Assembly (NCBI GenBank): GCA_033852115.1
Contig: JAWSVE010000002.1
Span: 744,001-808,000, forward strand
Direction: 5' to 3'
From: JAWSVE01 sp033852115
Lineage (GTDB): Bacteria; Pseudomonadota; Gammaproteobacteria; Pseudomonadales; Cellvibrionaceae
Length of the DNA stretch: 64,000 nucleotides
A model generated the notes under the pieces. That model was not told the origin of the DNA. It did no database searches and saw only the letters and a list, made by a program, of their open reading frames with translations. Below, in pieces: positions 8,531 through 16,109 of the stretch; within the stretch, counting starts at the first letter, position 1, and every line of letters begins with the position of its first letter. A program made the translations under genes and the position numbers.

Positions 8531-10261
8531 TTAGTCATCCCAGGCAGAGCTGAAATCGTCGTCACTCGATGCATCCACTTGCTGAGATTCCGAGGCGGTG
8601 GCTTCTTGGCTGACGTGCGGTTCCGGCGCGTCTATTTTGTCAGCGCGAAATTGGAACTGGCTAATTGAGCCGCTTGAAAATATGCGACGCGTTAATTGCC
8701 CCTGACTAATCTCACCAAAGCTATTCAATTCTAGCCGGTTGTACTCTTGGAAGGGGGCGAAGGCTGTAATGAGGGTGGCTGGTTGATTGGCCGCTTTTAA
8801 TTCGGGTAGCAGTAATATCCGCATGTAATCGCCATATTCACCAGTCGGTTGTTCGATTGCAGCAGCATACGGTGTTGCCTTTGGCGCGAGTATCTGAATG
8901 CCGAGTCGCGTCGAACTTTGCTGTTGTTGCACCCAGCGAATGACGCCAACGCCCCAACGGTGTCTACCCTTTTCTCGTAGACCGATTATTTCACCGGCGC
9001 GTACGTGCGCTGGAATTGCCTTCCGCCATTCTAGGCAGTATCCGCCGGGGCTAGTATCGATGACTTGAACGAGATCAATAGGGTGATCGTCGGCTTCCGC
9101 GTCGTCATTTTGTTTGCTATTCCATGGGTCATTCGCGAAGGAGCCAAAATCGATTTCTTCCATCTCGTCTTGACCAAGAAACTCTTCGAACGACATGCCA
9201 TTAATAATATGGTGATGGATATTGCTCAAGCCAACACTAGCTTCGATAGTGCTGTTGGTTGGCTGACGTTCAAAAGCGCGTTGTAAGTTTGTACTCCAGG
9301 CCTGCTCTAGGTGGTCTAACAGCGCTACTGATAGCGTCTTTGGGATTTTAAGTAACTCTTTGTCCGTCTCCTTCGCTTCACGCTGGGTTCTAAGCGCAGT
9401 GAGCAATTGCGACAAATCTAGCTCTCGCAAGTCTCCGCGTGAACCACTGAAGCGCGCTTTGTTAAGCGGCCCTATGTCGGCAGCTAGATTGAGCACGTAC
9501 AAATTTTTGCGGTTGCTATCGGTGGGTACCAGCTTCGCTAAATACGCCCATGACTCCAGAGCCTGGTAGGTGGCAGAAACGTCAATTTGTCGCATTTGAT
9601 TGGGGCGAGATGCGGCCAACAATATGATCCGCATGTACGCCTGCTGGGTTGTGCAGGCGTCGCTCTCTTCGAGTAACTGGTCGGCGACCAATCGATCGAG
9701 CAAGGCGAATTCCTCGGCCACGCGGTAACAGGTATGCAGCTCTAACCACAGTTGCTCGGGTGTTTGCCGGTAGAGTTGGAAGCTCCGAAAAAGGAGTAAT
9801 CCTAAGCCGACAATGGCTCGGTGACACACGAGTTCGAGATGTGGGTGGGGTTTGGTTTTAGTACTTTTGCTGGCAATGTCTTTGAGAACCGATAAATAGC
9901 CAACACACATATGTTTTTGTAGGGCTTGTGCGACCACTGCGGTTTTCATTGGCCCTTCAGGCAATATAAGCGGCTGATTAAGAAACCCTCTCGCCAGACC
10001 CTGGATGCAGTGTTGTACGTAGGGTCGAACAGCTTCAAGCATCGCGAGCCGATTATCGGCGGAGGTTTCAAGGCGAGGAATCTCAGGCAGTGATTTGTAT
10101 AGCAAGACGCCGGTATGTGTAATTCGCGTGGCGGGTAATGCCTCGGCCCATGCTTTAACCGACGACGCTTTATTACTGGCAGAAAAAGACAGTGCCGCTA
10201 AATCTTGGGCGGGTAACGTCACTTTCTCAAACATTTCTGTCAGATTGAATTCTGCACTCAT
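8531..10261 (-). CDS. PilZ-like domain protein upstream of fimX
   Basis: Soluble protein of 576 aa with a long helical N-terminal region (about 1-380) of unknown fold. The C-terminal segment (about 385-480) has the PilZ-type second motif DTSPGG, followed by the G-x-hydrophobic beta-strand pattern (GVGVIRWVQ). The upstream RxxxR motif that contacts c-di-GMP in canonical PilZ domains is not evident, so binding is uncertain. The last 60 residues are acidic and serine-rich, probably disordered. It is read toward fimX in the same direction with a 311-base gap, suggesting a shared role in c-di-GMP or pilus control. That role is inferred from context only. Confidence 0.6.
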   Translation of the reverse strand: MSAEFNLTEMFEKVTLPAQDLAALSFSASNKASSVKAWAEALPATRITHTGVLLYKSLPEIPRLETSADNRLAMLEAVRPYVQHCIQGLARGFLNQPLILPEGPMKTAVVAQALQKHMCVGYLSVLKDIASKSTKTKPHPHLELVCHRAIVGLGLLLFRSFQLYRQTPEQLWLELHTCYRVAEEFALLDRLVADQLLEESDACTTQQAYMRIILLAASRPNQMRQIDVSATYQALESWAYLAKLVPTDSNRKNLYVLNLAADIGPLNKARFSGSRGDLRELDLSQLLTALRTQREAKETDKELLKIPKTLSVALLDHLEQAWSTNLQRAFERQPTNSTIEASVGLSNIHHHIINGMSFEEFLGQDEMEEIDFGSFANDPWNSKQNDDAEADDHPIDLVQVIDTSPGGYCLEWRKAIPAHVRAGEIIGLREKGRHRWGVGVIRWVQQQQSSTRLGIQILAPKATPYAAAIEQPTGEYGDYMRILLLPELKAANQPATLITAFAPFQEYNRLELNSFGEISQGQLTRRIFSSGSISQFQFRADKIDAPEPHVSQEATASESQQVDASSDDDFSSAWDD

Positions 10262-10330
10262 ATCAATAGCTTAGCGATATCTTCCGTGTAATCCAGTATG
10301 TTAACCGTAATGGCCAGCCGGTGGCACCTA

Positions 10331-11350
10331 TCACGACAAAATTATTTTATTGGGAGCTCCTGCCAACTCGTGGCTCAAGCGAGGAACGAGATATCCGGGG
10401 AGTTGGGTTTGTAGTTGCTTATGCAACTTTAATGCCTCTGGCCTAGGTAGGTCAAAGTGTTGGACGCCTTGAACTTTATCGAGGACATGTAAATAGTAGG
10501 GAAGCACACCACTTTCAAAGAGTCTGTGGGAGAGGGTGGCTAAACTGGAGACCGAATTGTTGATGCCCCGCAGCAGTACGGCCTGATTGAGCAATGTCAC
10601 GCCCGCATCTCGCAGCGAGCGGCAAGCGCTGCGGACACAATTGTTAATTTCGTTGGCGTGATTCGCATGCAGGACCATCACTTTGTTGAGCCGACCACGG
10701 CGTAGCCACGTGAGCAGTTCTGGGTTTACTCGGTCAGGGATGACGATGGGCAGTCTTGTATGAATGCGTAAAGTTTTGATGTGTGAAATGGCTTCAAGGT
10801 GTTCGACAAATTCTGCCAAGTAGGCGTCCGCTAAGGTTAACGGGTCTCCACCGCTAAGAATAATCTCATTCAGTGAGGTATCTCTTGCTATACGGTCCAG
10901 TGATTCCTGCCATTCGTGTCGGCTTTGTCGGTGATTTTCGTAAGGGAAGTGGCGTCGAAAACAGTAGCGACAGTGGATGGCACAAGCGCTGGTTAGCATC
11001 AGCAACGCTCGCCCGTGGTATTTTTGAATGATTCCCGGTGCTTGCGTGGCGGCTGCTTCAGCGAGGGGGTCGGTGACATAGCCTGGTGCGTTGATAAGCT
11101 CTGCAGCGCTGGGAAGAACCTGTAGCAGTAATGGGTCATTAAGGTTGCCGCGTTCGATACGTTGCAAATAGCTGCGGGGTACGCGTACCTGGAAGTCGTC
11201 GTTGGCCTTACAGAGCGCGGGATATGAGCCTTTAAGCGCGTCGACATCAATGGCCAGCTCTCGGCAAAGCTCTTTCGGGTCTCGAATAATATTAATAAGC
11301 TGTTCTTGCCAGCTCTGGCTCTGCCATGAGAGCTCAGTTCGGGGTATCAT
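10331..11350 (-). CDS. epmB: EF-P (R)-beta-lysine forming aminomutase EpmB
   Basis: Radical SAM, PLP-dependent enzyme that converts (S)-alpha-lysine to (R)-beta-lysine for modification of elongation factor P. The iron-sulfur cluster motif CxxxCxYC is visible as CAIHCRYCF, followed by the SAM-binding EIILSGGDPLTL. The C-terminal PLP-binding region is present. Length is 339 aa, like E. coli EpmB (about 342) and shorter than clostridial lysine 2,3-aminomutases. It is divergent from efp, with an 82-base intergenic region that must hold both promoters; epmA follows efp, completing the pathway. Confidence 0.95.
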   Translation of the reverse strand: MIPRTELSWQSQSWQEQLINIIRDPKELCRELAIDVDALKGSYPALCKANDDFQVRVPRSYLQRIERGNLNDPLLLQVLPSAAELINAPGYVTDPLAEAAATQAPGIIQKYHGRALLMLTSACAIHCRYCFRRHFPYENHRQSRHEWQESLDRIARDTSLNEIILSGGDPLTLADAYLAEFVEHLEAISHIKTLRIHTRLPIVIPDRVNPELLTWLRRGRLNKVMVLHANHANEINNCVRSACRSLRDAGVTLLNQAVLLRGINNSVSSLATLSHRLFESGVLPYYLHVLDKVQGVQHFDLPRPEALKLHKQLQTQLPGYLVPRLSHELAGAPNKIILS

Positions 11351-11432
11351 AGGCGCCCTTTAAAAATCCAGCTGAAAGATATAGGTCTTGCACTAATCAA
11401 TTCGGCAATTACCTACTGAGTGTTGAGGACAT

Positions 11433-12005
11433 ATGGCAAGTTATTCTACCAACGAATTCCGCAGCGGCATGAAAGTCATGTTAGACGGCGACCCCTGTTC
11501 AATTCTCGATAACGAATTCGTCAAACCGGGCAAGGGCCAAGCATTTAATCGCGTCAAACTCCGTAACCTAAAGTCGGGTCGGGTTTGGGAGCGTACGTTT
11601 AAATCAGGTGAAAGCCTTGAGGGTGCTGACGTAACAGACCGCGATATGGAATACCTCTATAACGACGGTGAATTCTATCACTTTATGGAGCCTGAGACTT
11701 TCGAACAGCATCAGGCCGATGCAAACACTGTGGGTGATGCTGCTCAGTGGTTAAAAGAGCAAGACACTTGCATTGTTACTCTTTATAACGGTGCACCGTT
11801 GGCAGTGACTCCACCCAATCATGTGGAATTAGAAATCGTTGAAACCGACCCTGGTCTCAAAGGTGACACAGCTCAAGGTGGTACCAAGCCTGCGAAGCTC
11901 TCAACTGGTGCTGTAGTCAAAGTGCCTTTGTTTTTGACAGAGGGTGAAGTTGTTCGTGTCGATACACGAACCGGCGAATATATGAGTCGCGCTAAAGAGC
12001 AATAA
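11433..12005 (+). CDS. efp: Elongation factor P
   Basis: Translation factor that binds between the P and E sites and rescues ribosomes stalled at polyproline stretches. The protein is 190 aa with three beta-barrel domains. The modification loop reads FVKPGKGQAF; the central lysine of KPGKG is residue 34, the site beta-lysylated by EpmA. The start ATG at 11433 begins MASYSTNEFRSG, the standard N terminus. It is followed by epmA after only three bases, so the two form an operon with the EpmB gene opposite. Confidence 0.97.
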   Translation: MASYSTNEFRSGMKVMLDGDPCSILDNEFVKPGKGQAFNRVKLRNLKSGRVWERTFKSGESLEGADVTDRDMEYLYNDGEFYHFMEPETFEQHQADANTVGDAAQWLKEQDTCIVTLYNGAPLAVTPPNHVELEIVETDPGLKGDTAQGGTKPAKLSTGAVVKVPLFLTEGEVVRVDTRTGEYMSRAKEQ

Positions 12006-12008
12006 TAA

Positions 12009-12980
12009 ATGGCGAATGATATTGCGCCGGAAAGCGATTCGCGGTGGCGGCCAACTGCCGCGAATTCGATGCTGCAAGCGCGAGCGTCGCTATATCAATC
12101 ACTTCGACAGTTTTTTGATGCGCAAGGTTATACAGAAGTCGATGTACCATTGCTTGGCTTAGCCGGTACGTCGGACCTCCATATTGAATCCTTTCTAACC
12201 GACACAGTTAATCCCTCTCGGTACCTACAAACTTCTCCTGAGTTTGCCATGAAGCGCTTGCTCGCAGCGGGAAGTGGCCCTATCTACAGTATCACTAAGT
12301 CTTTTCGTTTGGGCGAGCGCGGCAAAAACCATAACCCAGAGTTTACGATTCTCGAATGGTATCGTCCTGGGTTTGATGACCACGCCCTAATGCAGGAAGT
12401 ATCAGCGTTTTTAGGTCCTATATTGAGCAGATCTCCGAAAATAACGACCTATCAGCAGTTGTTTGAAGACACGCTGGGTGTTGATCCTTTGACAATGCCG
12501 GTGGCGGACCTGAAGAAGATCTCTCAATTGCATCTTGATGTCGACTCGCATGAGGGCAGTAGAGACTTTTGGTTGGATCTGCTCTTCTCGCACGTTATCC
12601 AGCCAACACTGGTTGATCAGCTATGGTTTGTGCATGACTATCCTGCGAGCCAAGCAGCGCTTGCTAAAGTCACCGCGAACCATTCTGGCGTCGCAGTTGC
12701 TCGACGTTTTGAAGTTTTTTGCGAGGGGGTAGAGCTTGGGAATGGGTATTGGGAATTAACCGACTCATCGGAGCAGCGACGTCGATTTGAAAAGGATAAT
12801 GCTCAACGTATTACTCAGGGCTTAGACGCCGTTAATTACGACGAGAGTTTGTTGGCGGCGTTGGAATATGGTTTGCCGGAGTGTGCGGGTATCGCTATAG
12901 GGGTTGACCGGCTGCTGATGGTATTGCACGGCTGTGATGACATTGCTGACGTATTAACTTTTCCTTTTGAAATAGCGTAA
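12009..12980 (+). CDS. epmA: EF-P lysyltransferase EpmA (PoxA/GenX)
   Basis: Class II lysyl-tRNA-synthetase-like enzyme, lacking the tRNA anticodon-binding domain, that attaches (R)-beta-lysine to lysine 34 of EF-P. Class II motif 2 is visible as FRLGERGKNHNPEFTILEWY and motif 3 as GIAIGVDRLLM near the C terminus. At 323 aa it matches E. coli EpmA. It starts three bases after the efp stop and is certainly co-transcribed. It ends just before a strong bidirectional terminator. Confidence 0.96.
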   Translation: MANDIAPESDSRWRPTAANSMLQARASLYQSLRQFFDAQGYTEVDVPLLGLAGTSDLHIESFLTDTVNPSRYLQTSPEFAMKRLLAAGSGPIYSITKSFRLGERGKNHNPEFTILEWYRPGFDDHALMQEVSAFLGPILSRSPKITTYQQLFEDTLGVDPLTMPVADLKKISQLHLDVDSHEGSRDFWLDLLFSHVIQPTLVDQLWFVHDYPASQAALAKVTANHSGVAVARRFEVFCEGVELGNGYWELTDSSEQRRRFEKDNAQRITQGLDAVNYDESLLAALEYGLPECAGIAIGVDRLLMVLHGCDDIADVLTFPFEIA

Positions 12981-12999
12981 CTGCAAAAAGCAGGCATAA

Positions 13000-13027
13000 A
13001 AAAGGGTGGCTTTGGAGCCACCCTTTT
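13000..13027. terminator. Bidirectional rho-independent terminator
   Basis: Perfect 12-bp stem (13000-13011 pairing with 13016-13027) with a four-base TTGG loop. A-tracts on one side and T-tracts on the other suit termination in both directions. It sits between the convergent epmA (+) and the PETase-like gene (-). Confidence 0.9.
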
Positions 13028-13050
13028 GATCTTACAGCGCCTTAATTAGA

Positions 13051-13950
13051 TTAGGGGCAGCTTGCGTAATCGTAATCAGATACTTCGTAGCTGCTACCGT
13101 AGCTCTCGTTACCGCAAAGGAATTGGTTATATCGAGTGTCGCCATCAATATAACGCTTCATCCATGCAATACCTGGCTTACCAAGAAGAGACTCGTTGTA
13201 GCCAGAGTTTGCACAGTAGTGGCTGCCGTTGTTCACTTCAATCTTCATCTTAGGACCGGATGCGTCACGGTAGAAATCATCAACATGGCTGCTGGTGGGT
13301 GCAATAGCGTCGTTTTCGCACGCAATCATGAACGCAGGTGTATCCATTGATCCGTAGCTACCGCTATACCATGGCGCTTGTGGGATGATTGCGCGAACGC
13401 GTGCGCGGTCAGTTGCCAGCTTCAAGGAGCCGCCGCCGCCCATAGACCAACCGATTGCGCCTAGGCGATCTGGATCAACCAAGCTGCCGACTGTGCTGTC
13501 GTCAATGATGTGGTCAAGTGCCGCACTTAATTGATCTGCACGGCTATTGGGTTGATCGTAGATAGAGTTGGTGTTGATGGTAATCACTACAAAACCCCAC
13601 GATGCTAGGCGAGGCCCCCACCATTCAATAGAGCTTTCGTACGACACGTAACCAGGAACAACCGCAATACCACCCATGCGACCGCAGTTCGAGTTTGTTG
13701 GATAGTGAATAGTGCCTCCACCAAAACCGCTAGCAGAAAAGCTGCTGACATTTTTAGTCGCGACTGAAAAAGGACCGCTGGAGCCGGTTCGAGACAATGC
13801 GCTAGATGAGGGATCGGGGCCGCAAGGGTTGTTGCCAACCGGAGGGACAGAGCCGCCGCCACCACTACCGCCGCCTGACGCGTAGAGTGTAGAGCTTAAC
13901 AATAGTGCACCAGCACTAACTACTAACTTGCTAAAGATGGATTTTTTCAT
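13051..13950 (-). CDS. Secreted PETase-like type II cutinase/polyester hydrolase
   Basis: Predicted exported alpha/beta hydrolase acting on ester bonds of polyesters or cutin-like substrates. A signal peptide (residues about 1-25) is followed by a glycine-rich spacer. The catalytic triad matches PETase: serine 169 in GWSMGG, aspartate 214 in ACENDAIAP, histidine 244 in NGSHYCANSG. Other PETase positions are also present: tyrosine 101 (oxyanion hole), tryptophan 168 and methionine 170 flanking the serine, and tryptophan 194 in QAPWYSG. Cysteines 211 and 246 fit the extra disulfide near the active site, and 279 and 298 the C-terminal one. Position 245 is tyrosine where Ideonella PETase has serine 238. 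The total of 299 aa is typical. Sequence similarity strongly supports the family; the natural substrate is unknown. Confidence 0.88.
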   Translation of the reverse strand: MKKSIFSKLVVSAGALLLSSTLYASGGGSGGGGSVPPVGNNPCGPDPSSSALSRTGSSGPFSVATKNVSSFSASGFGGGTIHYPTNSNCGRMGGIAVVPGYVSYESSIEWWGPRLASWGFVVITINTNSIYDQPNSRADQLSAALDHIIDDSTVGSLVDPDRLGAIGWSMGGGGSLKLATDRARVRAIIPQAPWYSGSYGSMDTPAFMIACENDAIAPTSSHVDDFYRDASGPKMKIEVNNGSHYCANSGYNESLLGKPGIAWMKRYIDGDTRYNQFLCGNESYGSSYEVSDYDYASCP

Positions 13951-14144
13951 GAGACCAACCTTGTTTTAATTATTTAATTTTTGTTAGTTTAGATATGGCG
14001 TTTCGTCACTTGCTGTAGTTGTTTCGCGACACATTCGGATTTTAATCTTCGCCTGAACTTAGGCAGTCGATTTTTGTTGTTATGAGTGTGCCGTATTTGT
14101 GATGAGAGCCTGAGTGAGAAATTATCAGGCGGGAAAAAAAGCAT

Positions 14145-14225
14145 CTTTCACAAATTGGCACTCTTTATATGCGATGATTTTTCGGGGAGGGTGAGATACT
14201 AAATCGTCTTTCACGAATTGGCACT
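14145..14225. repeat. Two 18-bp direct repeats upstream of the PETase-like gene
   Basis: CTTTCACAAATTGGCACT at 14145-14162 recurs at 14208-14225 with one mismatch. The 63-base offset is about six helical turns. The pair lies in the 415-base gap (13951-14365) between the PETase-like start and the upstream chemotaxis gene, about 195-275 bases upstream of the hydrolase start. Spaced direct repeats are typical of activator sites, for example AraC-family proteins. The rest of this gap shows no gene. Confidence 0.6.
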
Positions 14226-14297
14226 TTTAGTGTTGGGGATGCGAAATAATGCATACTCTTAGAATTAAAATTAGCTAATTTCTAGAGGGGCTATCCG

Positions 14298-14335
14298 AAA
14301 AGTCATATCAAATAATCCCTATAAAATTGACTTTT
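14298..14335 (-). terminator. Possible terminator after first chemotaxis receptor
   Basis: Inverted repeat AAAAGTCA (14298-14305) / TGACTTTT (14328-14335) just beyond the stop of the receptor gene on the minus strand. The loop is long (22 bases) and the T-run short, so this is a weak call. Confidence 0.35.
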
Positions 14336-14365
14336 TTGTGGACGCAAACCATTGGTATGAATGAG

Positions 14366-16081
14366 TTATAGATTAAGCGCCGAAGGGAGAATTCCTGTTG
14401 CCAGGATCCCCCAGCGACGCCCGTCAATTCTGATAGGCGCAAAGAGAGTAATAACAATTAGGCCGTTCGTAACAAAACTTCCCATGCTGATTTCACCGCA
14501 GTTATCGACGTTCTTCTTCTCTTGTTCATTGGAGACCGAGAAGTATTTGTAGCGGCTGTGAATAGAATCGTAGGCCATGTCACCTGTTTCAGGTTCGTTA
14601 CTGCCACTTTTATTAATGGCTACGTAGTAGTGATCATCGCTGGGCGCCCAATAAATAATGCCTTGTTGTCTTGAATTTGTATGCCACTCATCAATAAGCG
14701 GCTGAAGCTTTTTACGGAAGGCGTCACCATAGCTAATGTCATATTTTCCCATGTTAGAATTGGAATCTTTCACGTAGTTTCGGTCCCAAATGTCGATCCC
14801 TTCATGCAGCAACTCCTTAATTTTTTCTTGCAAAATATCTCGGCGTTGTAACAACAGTTGAGCTAGGTCTTCTGTGATACCTTGCTGTGTTCGAATCTTG
14901 ACTAATTGTTGAAGCGCAATGTTGGTTGTGTCTCGCATAACGTCAGTGCGCAAAAATATGTCGTCCATGTTGTTTCGGATTTGTTCGCCTAGGTTGCGAA
15001 TTTCTCTAGCGCGTTCTAACCCTTCTGCATTGGTATGGGATAATTCTTCTACCGTAGAGCTCACTAATAATAAATCGTGATTGGTTTGTTCGAACTGAGT
15101 CATCATTTCCTCAAACTCTTGAGCCGTTGAGGAAATAGCCTGTTTGGCGTCTTCGGTGCTGATGGAAGCAGACTCAATACTCTCCGATGTGTTTGTAACC
15201 GCTCCACTCATCTCTTCCACTAGGTCGTTGATTTGGTCAGCCGCGTTTCCGACCTTTCCTGCCAGTGAGCGAACTTCATCGGCGACGACCGCGAATCCTC
15301 GTCCGTGTTCTCCAGCGCGAGCCGCTTCGATGGCTGCATTAAGCGCGAGCATGTTGGTTTGGGCTGCGAAATTTTGAACGGTATTGAGGATCGTGCGAAT
15401 GCTCTCGGAGCTGTTGACCAAGCGTGATACGGTTTCATGGAATTCACTCATCACGTGTGACGAGGTTGATACATGAGTAAGAGCTTTTTGCATCTCACTG
15501 AGATTTTGTTGGGCGGCTTCTAGATTTAAGTTATTTGCTTCTGTAATTGTGCTAGTTCGCCTTGACAGTTCAACTAGCGCATTATTAGTTTCATCATTGG
15601 ATTGAAAAATTGCATCAGATAGTACCGCTTGCTTGCCGGCATTTCTTTGCGACTTTGTACCTAGCTCTCGAGCATCTGCTGATGCCACTGCTATTTTTAT
15701 ACTGTTTTTTAAAAGCAGGGCAATTAACGAATCTATTCGGCCAAAGAATGAATTTACGCTAGGAATTAGACCGCTTGTACTGGTAGTGGGCAACCGAAGC
15801 TGCAAATCAGTGTGCTCTGGATTGGTGGCGGTATCGAGTAAACGTTGAGCGTGACTAGATATAGTCGCGTTTGACTTGAATAGTGTGGCACAGATTGACA
15901 TCAGTCCAACAACTAACGTAATAACGGCTATGGCTTTCCAGGCGATGTCCGCTGTAGCAAACAATGCAATTGACAGTGACATTAAGCAGAGAGCGGTGAG
16001 GCCAGGAATGATCATGCTAGTGTTCAAGCGCGCTAATCTGTGGCTGGCTTCTATATGAGATTCGGACCCGTTGTCTTTCAC
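14366..16081 (-). CDS. Methyl-accepting chemotaxis protein with C-terminal sensor region
   Basis: Chemoreceptor of 571 aa feeding CheA/CheW signalling. Two closely spaced transmembrane helices (about 25-68) leave almost no periplasmic domain. Coiled-coil methylation regions surround the highly conserved tip (MLALNAAIEAARAGEHGRGF, then AVVADEVRSLAG). After the signalling domain, a region of about 130 residues (about 435-565) with YYVAINKSG, PETGD and IRIDGRRWGI resembles the PAS/Cache-like domain found at the C terminus of many proteobacterial receptors. That domain is the likely sensor, placed in the cytoplasm. It starts with GTG at 16081. It is a tandem paralogue of the next gene upstream, 28 bases away. 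Confidence 0.9.
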   Translation of the reverse strand: MKDNGSESHIEASHRLARLNTSMIIPGLTALCLMSLSIALFATADIAWKAIAVITLVVGLMSICATLFKSNATISSHAQRLLDTATNPEHTDLQLRLPTTSTSGLIPSVNSFFGRIDSLIALLLKNSIKIAVASADARELGTKSQRNAGKQAVLSDAIFQSNDETNNALVELSRRTSTITEANNLNLEAAQQNLSEMQKALTHVSTSSHVMSEFHETVSRLVNSSESIRTILNTVQNFAAQTNMLALNAAIEAARAGEHGRGFAVVADEVRSLAGKVGNAADQINDLVEEMSGAVTNTSESIESASISTEDAKQAISSTAQEFEEMMTQFEQTNHDLLLVSSTVEELSHTNAEGLERAREIRNLGEQIRNNMDDIFLRTDVMRDTTNIALQQLVKIRTQQGITEDLAQLLLQRRDILQEKIKELLHEGIDIWDRNYVKDSNSNMGKYDISYGDAFRKKLQPLIDEWHTNSRQQGIIYWAPSDDHYYVAINKSGSNEPETGDMAYDSIHSRYKYFSVSNEQEKKNVDNCGEISMGSFVTNGLIVITLFAPIRIDGRRWGILATGILPSALNL

Positions 16082-16109
16082 TAAGCACCTTCGTTAGGCG
16101 TTTTTGTCG

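Noticed and set aside
14145..14225. Sigma-54 promoters in the direct repeats (TTGGCAC)
   Set aside because: The GG and GC elements do not have the required 12-base spacing in the first copy.
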